Source: Pseudomonas marginalis (GTDB taxonomy: Bacteria > Pseudomonadota > Gammaproteobacteria > Pseudomonadales > Pseudomonadaceae). From it: DNA of 37,664 nt. Position numbers and translations under genes: made by a program. The DNA lies in the NCBI RefSeq assembly GCF_001645105.1, contig NZ_LKEG01000012.1, forward strand, positions 1 to 37,664, given 5' to 3'. Below are positions 1-10,924 of this stretch, piece after piece; the stretch's first letter is position 1, and each line of letters starts with the position of its first letter. The notes beneath the pieces are model-generated. The model saw nothing but the letters and a program-made list of their open reading frames with translations, was not told the DNA's origin and made no database searches.

Positions 1-80
1 CTGGCTCGCCTGCGATAGCATCACCTCGATTCAGCTGAATCACCGAGGTGTCGGTATCGCAGGCGAGCCAGCTCCCACCG
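1..80. repeat. REP doublet (REPIN-like inverted repeat), left copy cut by window edge
   Basis: The first 17 bases and bases 54-70 are inverted copies of one another (CTGGCTCGCCTGCGATA and its complement). The right copy continues into a GTGGGAGC-type tail to about base 79. This GTGGGAGCTGGC-TCGCCTGCGAT pattern is the common REP sequence of the P. fluorescens group, where paired inverted copies form REPINs. Between the copies lies a second hairpin, CACCTCG (22-28) with CGAGGTG (44-50), enclosing the palindrome ATTCAGCTGAAT (29-40). It sits just downstream of the stop of the minus-strand gene ending at 103, a usual REP location. Confidence 0.85.
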
Positions 81-102
81 TTGCACAGGTGTCGCTCAGG
101 CG

Positions 103-3021
103 TTACTCGGCATCCAGGTGCATCGGTGTCACGACCCGGCCATCCTTCTCGGCCTGGCCCAGGTTGGCATCGATGAAGTACACCCGGTCATCTTCCAACT
201 TCCCTTTGTCGACCAAGTAGTCCTTGATGGTGCTGGCCCGGTCCTGACCCAACTGGCGCAGCAGTACATCACTTGTGCTCCAGAATTTGATCACGCCGTC
301 CTTGAGCTTCGCTGTGCGCTCATCACGGCTAAGGTCTTTCCACTCCGCCGGCGGCTGCTGTTTCAAACGGGTGCGGTAGATACCTTCCAGTAAGGGCGCT
401 TTTTCACTTTCCGGTACTTCCACCAAGGAAGCCTGGGCCGGAACCTTGTCGCCACGGCGCTGGAGCATCTTGTAGTAGTTGTATTGGTATTCGCGCTCCA
501 GACGCTGTGCGGCGAGAAGTGGGCCATCGCTGCTGGCAGCGGCGGTACCTTCGATTTCCAGGCGCAGGGTAGGGCGCTCTTTCAGCGCGTTGGCCAGCTT
601 ATTCAACGCGCCCTCAGCGTCTTTGTTCAACTCGCTGGAACCTGCGGCGAACGACACATTCCCCAGGTCTTCCGATCCCCCACCCGTCACCAACCCACCG
701 ATAAACTTGAAGGGCGCTGTCGCCGCGCGCACTACCAGGTTACGCAGGGTCTGCCAGACGATAGGCATTACGCTGAATTGCGGGTTATTCAGGTCGCCGG
801 TCACCGGCAGTTCGATGGAGATCTTGCCGTCGGAGTCCTTCAGCAGGGCGATTGCCAGGCGAATCGGCAAGTCCACGGCATCGGCGCTGTCAACTTTCTC
901 ACCCAGTTGCAGCTGTTCAACCACCACTTTGTTCTCAGCCTTCAATTGGCCCTTGGTGATCACGTAGTGCAGGTCGAGATTCAGGCGCCCCTTACGGATC
1001 CGGAACCCCGCGAACTTACCGGAATAGGGGGTCAGGGTGGTCAGCTCGACACGTTTGAAGCTGGTGGCGATATCCAGCGCTGCCATAGGATCAAACGGGT
1101 TCACGCTGCCTTTGATGGTCACCGGCGCATACCGGTCCACCTTGCCCTTGATATCGACGCTGGCCGGCTTGGCCTGGCGACTGTCGATCGTGCCGATCTG
1201 CCCGTTGAGCTGTTGAATGGCCGTGGCGAAGTTGGGTGTGAGGCTGAAGTCAGCAAAGTTGGCCGAACCGTCATTGATCGCAATTTGCCCGATACGAATG
1301 CCCAAGGGCTTGTCTTTGCTGGCGGGCTTGGCGCTCTTGTCGGCTGGTTGCGGTATCAACAGGTCATCCACGTTGGTGGTGCGGTCATCGTTGATCATGA
1401 AGCGCGCATACGGCTGCAGCAGGTTGACCTTGTCAATCGACAGACTGTCGCCGTGTTGATAGTTCACACCTTCCAGCACCAGGCGCTGCCATTTGACGAA
1501 GTCGCGGGTCTTGAGGGTGTCCAGCGTGTGCAACTGGTCGACCTGTGCCCGGCCAGTGACTTGCAGTTTCAACGGGGCGGTGCTTTTCAGGTTTACATCG
1601 AGGGCGCTGCCGAGCATGCCGCTACGCAGTTCCAGGCGGATGAACGGGCTGATATAGGACTGGGCAACTCGCAGGTCGATGTCCTGGGTGTTCACTTTGA
1701 GCTTGGCGCTGACCGGGTTGAGGTTGACTTCGCCGGTCGCCTGGAGCTTGCCTTGCTTGCCCAGGCCGGTGTCGACTTTCAAGGTGAACGGGCTCTGGTT
1801 GAGGCTATCGAAGTTCTGCATATCGACGTTCAGCGGGCCCACTTCCAACGCGACCGCCGGCTTGGCCTGACGGTCAGCCAGGTGCACCTGGTAATTGCGC
1901 AGTTGCACGTCCTTGAGCAGCACTTGCCACGGTTTGCTTGGCGCGGCGGGCGCGGGCTTTGGCGAGTCGGCGGTGGCCGGTGCGGTCGCAGGCTCCGGCG
2001 CCTTGGCGGGTTTACTCGGTTGGCCGGCGAACAGCTTTTGCCAGTCCAGTTGCCCGTCCGCCTCAAGCGCCGCCCAGGTTTCCAGTTTGTTGCTGCGGAC
2101 CTTGCCGACGACCACCTGCTGCTTGGCCAGGTCTACGGTGGTCTCGCTGACGTCCAGGCGCTCCAGGCGTACCAATGGGCGGCCGTCGGGGGCCTTGATG
2201 GAGAACGGTGCGATGCTGGCGGCGGTGTTGGTCAGCTTCAGTTCGGTCTCTTTGGCCAGGCTGAACGTGTACTCGGTGCTGAAGTTGAGCACGCCGTCTT
2301 CAAGCACCAGTGGCAGCGCGTCACGTACGTAGGGCCACCAGGCTTTCATCTTTCCGCCAGTGACCTTCAACGTACCTTCGGAGGTGATCGGCACCAGGCT
2401 GAAATTGCCTTTCCAGTCGATCTGCCCACCTTCAGGGCCTGCCGCGACCAAGGTCATGTCGGCATTGTCTTCTGGCAAGGTGCTGAGGTTCTTCAGCTCG
2501 AAGTCGAGTGTGTCGTAGAGGAATTCGATAGGCTCGCTGGGGCGTAAATCCTGGAAGTGCACGTAGCCGGCAGCCAGCTTGATGCTGTCGATACGCAACG
2601 GAAAAGGCTTGGCATCCGGATCGGTCGGGGTGGGCTCACTGGGTGGCAGCTTGAACAACTGCGCCAGATTCAACTGGCCGGACTTGTCGAACAACAGCTC
2701 GGTCTTGGGCTTGTCCAGTTGTATATCAGCGAGGTGCAAGGCGCGGGTCCAGAGACTGTCGATCTGCAGGTTGGCATAGAGGCGTTCGAAACCTACCTGC
2801 TCCTTGCCGGGCTCACCGATCTGCAGGCCCCAGGCCGTCACTTCCAGGCTGAACGGATTGAACTCGATCCGTTCGATCCGCGCCGGCACCGTGGCGTAAT
2901 TCGCCAACTGCTGGTTGGCGATACGAAGCGCAATACCGGGAAGAATCAGAAAGCCCAGTAAGCTGTACAGGGCAAGGGCAGTCAACAAGGCGCCAGCGGC
3001 GCGGATCAATCCTTTGGGCAT
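103..3021 (-). CDS. DUF748 AsmA-like envelope protein
   Basis: The product is 972 aa and looks like a large DUF748 protein of the AsmA-like superfamily. A single membrane segment (about residues 8-33) would anchor it in the inner membrane. The rest is a long beta-rich body of repeated 'xGxLxLxxGxxxF'-style stretches typical of AsmA/TamB-like proteins, which are linked to lipid transport between membranes. A Pro/Ala/Lys-rich linker lies near residues 333-366. From about residue 788 there is an OmpA-like segment (FAAGSSELNKDAEGALNKLA). No strong Shine-Dalgarno precedes the ATG, but the start is set by the signal-anchor. The gene stands alone and ends just before the REP doublet. The exact function is unknown; the family call is firm. 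Confidence 0.88.
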   Translation of the reverse strand: MPKGLIRAAGALLTALALYSLLGFLILPGIALRIANQQLANYATVPARIERIEFNPFSLEVTAWGLQIGEPGKEQVGFERLYANLQIDSLWTRALHLADIQLDKPKTELLFDKSGQLNLAQLFKLPPSEPTPTDPDAKPFPLRIDSIKLAAGYVHFQDLRPSEPIEFLYDTLDFELKNLSTLPEDNADMTLVAAGPEGGQIDWKGNFSLVPITSEGTLKVTGGKMKAWWPYVRDALPLVLEDGVLNFSTEYTFSLAKETELKLTNTAASIAPFSIKAPDGRPLVRLERLDVSETTVDLAKQQVVVGKVRSNKLETWAALEADGQLDWQKLFAGQPSKPAKAPEPATAPATADSPKPAPAAPSKPWQVLLKDVQLRNYQVHLADRQAKPAVALEVGPLNVDMQNFDSLNQSPFTLKVDTGLGKQGKLQATGEVNLNPVSAKLKVNTQDIDLRVAQSYISPFIRLELRSGMLGSALDVNLKSTAPLKLQVTGRAQVDQLHTLDTLKTRDFVKWQRLVLEGVNYQHGDSLSIDKVNLLQPYARFMINDDRTTNVDDLLIPQPADKSAKPASKDKPLGIRIGQIAINDGSANFADFSLTPNFATAIQQLNGQIGTIDSRQAKPASVDIKGKVDRYAPVTIKGSVNPFDPMAALDIATSFKRVELTTLTPYSGKFAGFRIRKGRLNLDLHYVITKGQLKAENKVVVEQLQLGEKVDSADAVDLPIRLAIALLKDSDGKISIELPVTGDLNNPQFSVMPIVWQTLRNLVVRAATAPFKFIGGLVTGGGSEDLGNVSFAAGSSELNKDAEGALNKLANALKERPTLRLEIEGTAAASSDGPLLAAQRLEREYQYNYYKMLQRRGDKVPAQASLVEVPESEKAPLLEGIYRTRLKQQPPAEWKDLSRDERTAKLKDGVIKFWSTSDVLLRQLGQDRASTIKDYLVDKGKLEDDRVYFIDANLGQAEKDGRVVTPMHLDAE

Positions 3022-3108
3022 GGGGCGGCGCCATCTATGTCATACAGGAGTGCCTTGGAGTATGGCACGGGTTTTCGGTTCCGAAGAGCCGGGCCTTTGG
3101 GAAAGGTC

Positions 3109-4125
3109 TTACAGTTGAAGTATCAGGGTTTTCAGGGGGGGCTGTTGATCCTGTGAGGGAAAGTCCACTCCGGGCGTCATGATTTTCCAGTCGCGCACCG
3201 GTCGGCCGGCTTTTTCAGCGCAACGCAGTACCTGCTCGCGCCAATCCTCCATGCTGACTTTTGCCAGGTTGTTGCAGCAGATCAGCACGCCATTGTCAGC
3301 CGTGGCAAGCAGCGCGGGTTTGAGCAGGCTCTGATAGTCGCGCAGCAGGTCGACGGTACCGAATGCGCTCTTGGCCCAGGCCGGAGGGTCAAGCAAAACC
3401 AGGTCGTATTGACGTTGTTCCAGGCGCGGATAGCTCGGCAGTTTCTGCCCACGTCGCTGGGTGATCGGCAGGCCAGCCAGTTGGCGAATGGCCGGGAAGT
3501 AGTCGGATTGTACGAACTCCATGGTGGGCAATTGCGGGTTGAGCAGGCCATTTTCGCGACCGACCGCCAGGTTGCCCTCGGCAAAGTCCAGGTTGCACAC
3601 CTCACGCGCACCGCCGGCAGCCGCGCTCAACCCCACGCCGCAGGTGTAGGCGAACAGGTTCAGCACGCTTTTGCCGGCGCTGTGCGCCTTGACCCAGCCA
3701 CGGGTGTTGCGCAGGTCAAGAAACAGCAGTGGGTCCTGCCCGGCATGGCGCCCGCGCACGCGGTAATTGAGGCCCCACTCGTGTCCAACCAGGTCTTCCA
3801 ACGCGGCGGGCTCCGCACGGTATACCGTGTCTTCGCGGTCGATGCGCGAATTGCCACGGGAACGGTCGTTGTACACCAGCAGCAATTCCAGGCCCATGGA
3901 CTGGTTGATCTGTTGATGCAGGTCCAACAGCGCTTCGGTTTGCAGGGATTGGTGGAAGCTCTGCACCAGCAATTGCGGGCCGTAGCGGTCGATGGTCAGG
4001 CCGCCGGCGCCTTCCTGGCTGCCGTGGAACACGCGGTAGCAGTCGGTGCCCTGGGCGTGCAACTCGCTGATCAGGTCTTGGCGATGATCGAGGGCGGCGC
4101 GCAGCGCCTGATTCAAGGAAGACAT
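3109..4125 (-). CDS. Class I SAM-dependent methyltransferase (RlmI/RlmK-like, COG1092)
   Basis: The product is 338 aa. A Rossmann methyltransferase core is clear: VLNLFAYTCGVGLSAA at about residues 153-168 is the SAM-binding motif I, and LLDPPAWAKS at about 243-252 is a DPP catalytic motif IV. The N-terminal part (FHGSQEGAGGLTIDRYG) resembles the domain that precedes the catalytic core in RlmI- and RlmK-type 23S rRNA cytosine/guanine methyltransferases, but the N-terminal PUA domain of full RlmI is missing. The substrate is therefore probably rRNA, but the exact base cannot be read from sequence. AAGGCGCG upstream of the ATG is a reasonable ribosome-binding site. It is a single gene in the same direction as its neighbours. 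Confidence 0.8.
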   Translation of the reverse strand: MSSLNQALRAALDHRQDLISELHAQGTDCYRVFHGSQEGAGGLTIDRYGPQLLVQSFHQSLQTEALLDLHQQINQSMGLELLLVYNDRSRGNSRIDREDTVYRAEPAALEDLVGHEWGLNYRVRGRHAGQDPLLFLDLRNTRGWVKAHSAGKSVLNLFAYTCGVGLSAAAGGAREVCNLDFAEGNLAVGRENGLLNPQLPTMEFVQSDYFPAIRQLAGLPITQRRGQKLPSYPRLEQRQYDLVLLDPPAWAKSAFGTVDLLRDYQSLLKPALLATADNGVLICCNNLAKVSMEDWREQVLRCAEKAGRPVRDWKIMTPGVDFPSQDQQPPLKTLILQL

Positions 4126-4182
4126 GGAGCGCGCCTTGCTGGGGAATTGAGGGCGCGAAGTTTAACAGCTATGCGCCGTCGC

Positions 4183-5052
4183 CTACATCAACCCCATCCG
4201 CCGATGGGCGCGTTGTACCGAACCGTTGCGCATGGCCCAACGCAGCATCGGCGCACTGCGTTTGACCCCGGCTCGGATCATCTGGCGTTGCAGCGGGCTC
4301 TGGTGCTGTCCAAGCATGGCGCTGGCCCAATCCGGCAACAGGTCGATCCCGGCTTGCATCATCAAGGCGCCAAAAGGTCTGGCCAGCGTACTGGGAGAGG
4401 GCGCATTCAGCAGCAAACGCAGGACCTCGCGGCTGCGATCGTCGCACAGCAGTTGTGGACGAATACGTGCCAGATAATCCGAAATTTCCTGCCGCGAGCG
4501 CGGAACATGCCGTGCGCCCAGCCGCTCGGCCACCAAGGCAATTTCGCTGTAGTAACGGTCCTGGTCCCGGCCTGAAAGGTGTGGGTTGCGATACCGTAAG
4601 TGGGCGGCCAGGAAGTGACTGACTTCCGCCACATGCACCCAGGTCAGCAGTTCCGGATCGCTGGCCGCATAGGGCCGACCATCCGGCGCATGGCCGACCA
4701 CCTGCAAATGAATGGTACGGACCTTTTCGATCAGCCATTCGGCGTCTTTGCGCGAGCCAAAGGTCGTGCCCGAGATGAACTGCGAGGTACGCCGTAAGCG
4801 CCCGAGCATGTCCTGGCGAAAGTTCGAATGGTCCCATACACCCGCCAGGGCCAAGGGGTGCAAGGCCTGCAGCATCAAGGCGCTGATGCCGCCGACGAGC
4901 ATGCTGGTGAAGTCGCCATGGACTTGCCAACTCACCGAGTCAGGCCCGAACAGGCCCGGGTCACCCTTGGGGTTTTCCAGGTCCAGTTGGCCCAGCGACA
5001 GGCCGGTGAGGCTCATCAACTGGGTTTCGATACGGCTGCGAATAAATTCCAT
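4183..5052 (-). CDS. Oxygenase MpaB family protein (DUF2236)
   Basis: The product is 289 aa and has the hallmarks of the DUF2236/MpaB family: an N-terminal GPDSVSWQVHGD segment (36-47), LQALHPLALAGVWDHS (61-76) with His65, and WVHVAEVSHF (138-147) with His140. In the family these histidines are associated with heme-b-dependent oxygenases such as fungal MpaB and latex-clearing protein relatives. No signal peptide is evident. The gene starts 16 bases after the acs stop, so it is probably co-transcribed with acetyl-CoA synthetase. The ribosome-binding site is weak (AGGAAA about 12 bases upstream), consistent with translation following acs. The substrate is unknown. Confidence 0.78.
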   Translation of the reverse strand: MEFIRSRIETQLMSLTGLSLGQLDLENPKGDPGLFGPDSVSWQVHGDFTSMLVGGISALMLQALHPLALAGVWDHSNFRQDMLGRLRRTSQFISGTTFGSRKDAEWLIEKVRTIHLQVVGHAPDGRPYAASDPELLTWVHVAEVSHFLAAHLRYRNPHLSGRDQDRYYSEIALVAERLGARHVPRSRQEISDYLARIRPQLLCDDRSREVLRLLLNAPSPSTLARPFGALMMQAGIDLLPDWASAMLGQHQSPLQRQMIRAGVKRSAPMLRWAMRNGSVQRAHRRMGLM

Positions 5053-5068
5053 GGCGACGTGGGGTTTC

Positions 5069-7006
<1,938 letters not shown>

Positions 7007-7012
7007 GAGCGA

Positions 7013-7028
7013 TCCTTATTCTTGTTTT
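7013..7028 (-). promoter_or_regulatory. Probable Hfq/Crc A-rich target overlapping the acs ribosome-binding site
   Basis: On the mRNA strand the sequence just upstream of acs reads AAAACAAGAATAAGGA. It contains four consecutive A-A-N triplets (AAC AAG AAT AAG), and the final ones merge into the AAGGA Shine-Dalgarno eight bases before the ATG. AAN repeats near a start codon are the established recognition pattern for the Hfq/Crc translational repressor in Pseudomonas. That acs is a target here is inference. Confidence 0.6.
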
Positions 7029-7111
7029 AGCCACAAGTCATAAAGATGCACCCTGCTGGGGGAGGGTTCAAGGCCAACCTCCAAACGGACGTTGGCCCTG
7101 CAATACCTGTA

Positions 7112-8776
7112 TCAGCCGCGGTGACGACCGCGGAAGTAGTTGATCAGGCCCTGGGTCGAAGCGTCCTCTGCCGAGGTTTCTTCGGCACCGGTCAGGCGGT
7201 TGTAGACGCCTTTGCCCAGCTCTTTGCCCAGTTCCACGCCCCATTGGTCGAAGGCGTTGATGCCCCAGATCACGCTCTGCACGAACACTTTGTGCTCATA
7301 CATGGCGACCAGCGCCCCCAGGCGACGCGGGCTGATGCGCTCGACCACGAGGGTGTTGCTCGGACGGTTACCCGGGATCACCTTGTGCGGTGCCAGCTTC
7401 TGCACTTCGTCTTCCGGGATGCCTTTGTCGCGCAGCTCGGCTTCGGCTTCGGAGCGGGTCTTGCCGAGCATCAGCGCCTGGCTCTGGGAGAGGCAGTTGG
7501 CGTACAGCCACTGATGGTGGTCGGACACCGGGTTGAAGCTGACGATCGGCACGATGAAGTCGGCCGGGATCAGTTGGGTCCCCTGGTGCAGCAACTGGTG
7601 GTAAGCGTGCTGGCCGTTGCAACCCACGCCACCCCAGATCACCGGGCCGGTATCGGTAGCGACTGGCGTACCGTCCTGGCGAACGCTCTTGCCGTTGGAT
7701 TCCATGTCCAGCTGTTGCAAGTGCTTGGTGATGTTACGCAGGTAGTGGTCGTACGGCAGGATCGCGTGGCTCTGCGCACCCCAGAAGTTGCCGTACCACA
7801 CGCCCAGCAAGCCCAGCAGCACCGGCATGTTGGCTTCGAATGGGGCGTTCTGGAAATGCTGGTCCATGGTGTAGGCACCGGACAGCAGTTCCTTGAAGTT
7901 TGACATGCCGATCGCCAGGGCGATGGGCAAGCCGATGGCTGACCACAGCGAGTAGCGGCCGCCGACCCAATCCCACATCGGGAAGATGTTTTCTTCGCGG
8001 ATACCGAAGGCCACGGCTGCCGCGTTGTTGCTGGATACGGCAATGAAGTGACGATACAGCTCGGCTTCCGAGCCACCCTGAGCCAGGTACCAGGCGCGGG
8101 CGGCCTGGGCGTTTTTCAGGGTTTCGAGGGTGTTGAAGGATTTTGACGAGACGATAAACAGCGTGGTCTCGGCGCGCAGCTTCATGGTCAGCTCGTGGAA
8201 CTCGCTGCCGTCGATGTTCGCCAGGTAATGGCAGCGCACGCCTTTGTGGGCGTAGGACAACAGCGCTTCGGAGACCAGCTCCGGGCCGAGGAACGAGCCA
8301 CCAATACCGATGTTCACCACGTCGGTGATCGGCTTTTCGGTGTAGCCACGCCACAGGCCATCGTGGATGCGGCCGACCAGATCAGTGATCTGGTTCAGCA
8401 CCTTGTGCACGTCCGGCATGATGTTCACGCCGTTCACCGACAGCTTGTCACCCACCGGACGGCGCAGAGCGGTGTGCAGCGCTGGGCGACCTTCGGAAGA
8501 GTTGACGGGCTCGCCGGCATACAGCGAATTGATCGCGTCTTTCAGCCCGACTTCGTTGGCCAGGCCCACGAGCAGGTCACGGGTTTCGCTGGTGATCAGG
8601 TTTTTCGAGTAATCGAGGAAAAGTCCGCAGCTGCTCAAGGTGAACTGGGAGAAACGCTGAGGATCGGCATTGAATGCTTCGCGCATGCTGAAATCCTGCA
8701 TGGCTTGGCGATGTTGATTGAGCGCTTGCCAGGCGGGCAGAGCGGTAACGTCATGAGGAGTGCGGTAGTACGCCAT
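7112..8776 (-). CDS. pgi: Glucose-6-phosphate isomerase
   Basis: Pgi (554 aa) interconverts glucose-6-phosphate and fructose-6-phosphate. In pseudomonads, which lack 6-phosphofructokinase, it mainly serves gluconeogenesis and the cyclic Entner-Doudoroff route. Family signatures are present: [58 protein letters not shown] and [18 protein letters not shown], the last carrying the catalytic-site histidine region. Length is normal. The start has GGAAA about 10 bases upstream. A 105-base gap to acs contains a GGCCAAC/GTTGGCC inverted repeat (about 7073-7100) without a T-tract, so termination before acs is uncertain. Confidence 0.97.
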   Translation of the reverse strand: MAYYRTPHDVTALPAWQALNQHRQAMQDFSMREAFNADPQRFSQFTLSSCGLFLDYSKNLITSETRDLLVGLANEVGLKDAINSLYAGEPVNSSEGRPALHTALRRPVGDKLSVNGVNIMPDVHKVLNQITDLVGRIHDGLWRGYTEKPITDVVNIGIGGSFLGPELVSEALLSYAHKGVRCHYLANIDGSEFHELTMKLRAETTLFIVSSKSFNTLETLKNAQAARAWYLAQGGSEAELYRHFIAVSSNNAAAVAFGIREENIFPMWDWVGGRYSLWSAIGLPIALAIGMSNFKELLSGAYTMDQHFQNAPFEANMPVLLGLLGVWYGNFWGAQSHAILPYDHYLRNITKHLQQLDMESNGKSVRQDGTPVATDTGPVIWGGVGCNGQHAYHQLLHQGTQLIPADFIVPIVSFNPVSDHHQWLYANCLSQSQALMLGKTRSEAEAELRDKGIPEDEVQKLAPHKVIPGNRPSNTLVVERISPRRLGALVAMYEHKVFVQSVIWGINAFDQWGVELGKELGKGVYNRLTGAEETSAEDASTQGLINYFRGRHRG

Positions 8777-8940
8777 CGCTGCGGGTTTCCTTTTATTACG
8801 GGGACTGCCTTTAGGACACTTCTAAGCCCGGAACGTCCAGTCTTTCATCAAGCAATGGGTTCCGGACAGCGCTAACCATAGCGCAGGGCGATTACATTAA
8901 ACCTAGCGTGTCGATATGTCTTGGCTTTGTCTGCGCTCAG

Positions 8941-8972
8941 GCCGGTACTTTTTTATACCGGCACTTTTTATT
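8941..8972 (+). terminator. Orphan intrinsic-terminator-like hairpin, plus-strand orientation
   Basis: GCCGGTA (8941-8947) and TACCGGC (8956-8962) form a perfect 7-bp stem followed on the plus strand by ACTTTTTATTT. The T-tract orientation fits termination of a plus-strand transcript, yet both neighbouring genes (panC and pgi) are on the minus strand. On the minus strand the stem is followed by CTGAGC, with no T-tract. The rest of the 213-base panC-pgi gap holds small inverted repeats (GCGCTA/TAGCGC at 8869-8884; CCGGAAC/GTTCCGG at 8828-8865) but no promoter I can support. Confidence 0.6.
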
Positions 8973-8989
8973 TCCGCAGCAAGGAGGGG

Positions 8990-9841
8990 TCAGTCGAGGG
9001 TCAGGTGCAGGTTGTCGATGAGGCGGGTGGCCCCCAGATAAGCGGCTACCAGGATCACGATATCGCGGTCCTCGGGCGTGGCGGGGCGCAAATGCACGCC
9101 CTGGCGCACTTCGAGGTAGTCCAGGCGCAGACCGGCGGCTTCGATCTGCTGGACCTGTTCGGCACGCAGCTTGGCGAAGTCGTGATCACCGGCTTTGATC
9201 GCTGCGCCAATCTGGCTGAGGCTGCGGTACAGCACCGGGGCAATGGCCCGCTGCTCATCTGTGAGGTAGCCATTGCGCGACGACAGTGCGAGGCCGTCGT
9301 CGGCGCGCACGGTGGGTTCGCCGATGATCTGGATGGGCATGTTCAGGTCGTGGACCATGGCGCGGATCACCGCCAGTTGCTGGTAATCCTTCTGGCCAAA
9401 CACGGCCATGTCCGGCTGGACCATGTTGAACAGCTTGCTGACCACCGTCGCCACGCCTTCGAAGTGCCCTGGACGGCTGGCGCCGCACAGGTCTTCAGAC
9501 AGTTGCGGCACGCTCACGCGGGTCTGGCCGGTCATGCCGCCGGGGTACATTTCCTCGACGGTGGGCGCGAACAGCAGGTTGCAGCCGGCTTGCAGCAGCT
9601 TTTCCTGGTCGGCGGCGAGGGTGCGTGGGTACTTGTCCAAGTCTTCGCCGGCGCCAAACTGCAGCGGGTTGACGAAGATGCTCGCCACCACGAAGTCGGC
9701 CTGTTGGGCGGCCTTGGTCACCAGGGTGGCATGGCCGCTGTGCAGGTTGCCCATGGTGGGCACAAAGCCAATGCGCTTGCCGGCGCTGCGGGCGTGCGTT
9801 ACGGCTGCGCGCAGTTCACGTACGGTTTTTACGGTGTTCAT
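8990..9841 (-). CDS. panC: Pantothenate synthetase
   Basis: PanC (283 aa) joins pantoate and beta-alanine, using ATP, to make pantothenate, the coenzyme A precursor. The nucleotidyl-transferase HxGH motif is HSGH (residues 34-37) within [31 protein letters not shown] and FGQKDYQQL are further conserved active-site segments. Length fits the family. Its ATG overlaps the panB stop by four bases (ATGA), so the two are translationally coupled. Confidence 0.97.
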   Translation of the reverse strand: MNTVKTVRELRAAVTHARSAGKRIGFVPTMGNLHSGHATLVTKAAQQADFVVASIFVNPLQFGAGEDLDKYPRTLAADQEKLLQAGCNLLFAPTVEEMYPGGMTGQTRVSVPQLSEDLCGASRPGHFEGVATVVSKLFNMVQPDMAVFGQKDYQQLAVIRAMVHDLNMPIQIIGEPTVRADDGLALSSRNGYLTDEQRAIAPVLYRSLSQIGAAIKAGDHDFAKLRAEQVQQIEAAGLRLDYLEVRQGVHLRPATPEDRDIVILVAAYLGATRLIDNLHLTLD

Positions 9842-10638
9842 GCAGAGAATCCGTGTTCGGCGCCAGGGAAGGTCACGCCTTTGACTTCAGCGACGTAGGC
9901 GCTCAATGCGTCGTGGATGCTGGCTTGGCCGGTCATGAAGTTTTTCACGAACTTCGGCACGCGACCGGTGATCGACAGGCCGAGCATGTCGTGCAACACC
10001 AGTACCTGGCCATCGGTGGCGGAACCCGCGCCAATACCGATCACCGGCACTTTCACAGCCTGGGTGATTTCTGCCGCCAGTTCGCTTGGCACGCATTCGA
10101 GCAGGATCATTGCCGCGCCGGCTTGTTCCAAGGCGATGGCATCGGCGCGCATCTGGCGCGCCTGGGCCTCATTACGGCCCTGTACCTTGTAGCCGCCGAG
10201 GAGGTTCACCGACTGTGGTGTCAGGCCCATGTGCGCGCACACCGGCACGCCGCGCTCAGCCAGCAGGCGGATCGACTCGGCAAGCCACACCGCACCTTCG
10301 ACTTTGATCATGTGCGCACCGGCTTGCATCAGTTTGCCGGCATTCTGGAAGGTCTGTTCAAGCGTCGCGTAACCCATGAACGGCAGGTCGGCGATGATGA
10401 AGGCGCCATCGTTGCCACGCTTGACGCTGGCGGTGTGGTACGCAAGTTCATCGGTGGTGACGGGCAGGGTGCTGTCATTCCCTTGAAGAACCATGCCCAG
10501 GGAGTCGCCCACCAGCAGCACTTCAACCCCGGCCTGGCAGCTGGCGTGGGCGAAGGTGGCGTCATAGCAGGTCATCATGGTGATTTTTTCACCTTTGAGC
10601 TTGAGGCTCTGCAAGGTGGTCAGGGTAATGTCTGGCAT
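9838..10638 (-). CDS. panB: 3-methyl-2-oxobutanoate hydroxymethyltransferase
   Basis: PanB (266 aa) transfers a hydroxymethyl group from methylene-tetrahydrofolate to alpha-ketoisovalerate to give ketopantoate, the first committed step to pantothenate. The metal-binding segment [15 protein letters not shown] (Asp45) and the downstream [11 protein letters not shown] and HMIKVEG segments are present, as is [11 protein letters not shown] near the C-terminus. Length is standard. The substrate comes from the valine pathway encoded elsewhere in this window (ilvIHC). Panel context: panB is 286 bases downstream of folK, unlike the tight folK-pcnB spacing, so it may have its own promoter. GAGGA lies about 9 bases before the ATG. 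Confidence 0.97.
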   Translation of the reverse strand: MPDITLTTLQSLKLKGEKITMMTCYDATFAHASCQAGVEVLLVGDSLGMVLQGNDSTLPVTTDELAYHTASVKRGNDGAFIIADLPFMGYATLEQTFQNAGKLMQAGAHMIKVEGAVWLAESIRLLAERGVPVCAHMGLTPQSVNLLGGYKVQGRNEAQARQMRADAIALEQAGAAMILLECVPSELAAEITQAVKVPVIGIGAGSATDGQVLVLHDMLGLSITGRVPKFVKNFMTGQASIHDALSAYVAEVKGVTFPGAEHGFSA

Positions 10639-10816
10639 GAAAAGGGTCCTCGTTCAGGCGCTTGGAAACAGCGAGTAACGCGCGTGAGTCTTCGTTTATA
10701 CAGGCGCACTGTCTTGAGAGCAGTGCTTATAAGGCCTGGATTGCGCCCTTTAGCGCCGGGTTGGCGGCAGCGGGACGCCTATAGTCGTGAGGAGGACACG
10801 GGAAGTCAATTGGATG

Positions 10817-10856
10817 TGTTACCGCATTGTTACGATGGCGGTGTTACCGCTGTTAC
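10817..10856. repeat. Four direct TGTTAC repeats upstream of panB
   Basis: TGTTAC occurs four times in 40 bases, starting at 10817, 10828, 10842 and 10851 (spacings 11, 14 and 9), all in the same orientation on the plus strand. The hexamer is the same as the half-sites of the CbrB-type inverted repeat upstream of crcZ in this window. The repeats lie in the 286-base folK-panB gap, about 180-220 bases upstream of panB. That they are a regulator-binding array is inference. Confidence 0.5.
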
Positions 10857-10924
10857 TGACGCGATTCAGCAACTTGAGCCCCGTTTTCACGTCACAGGAG
10901 ATCAACATGTGGGTGCTGGCTGAG

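Noticed and set aside
484..2547. A 687-codon open frame on the plus strand opposite the DUF748 gene
   Set aside because: It is antisense to a well-supported gene in GC-rich DNA; its translation has no family motif and no ribosome-binding site.
7073..7100. GGCCAAC/GTTGGCC repeat between pgi and acs as an intrinsic terminator
   Set aside because: The loop is long and no T-tract follows on the minus strand.
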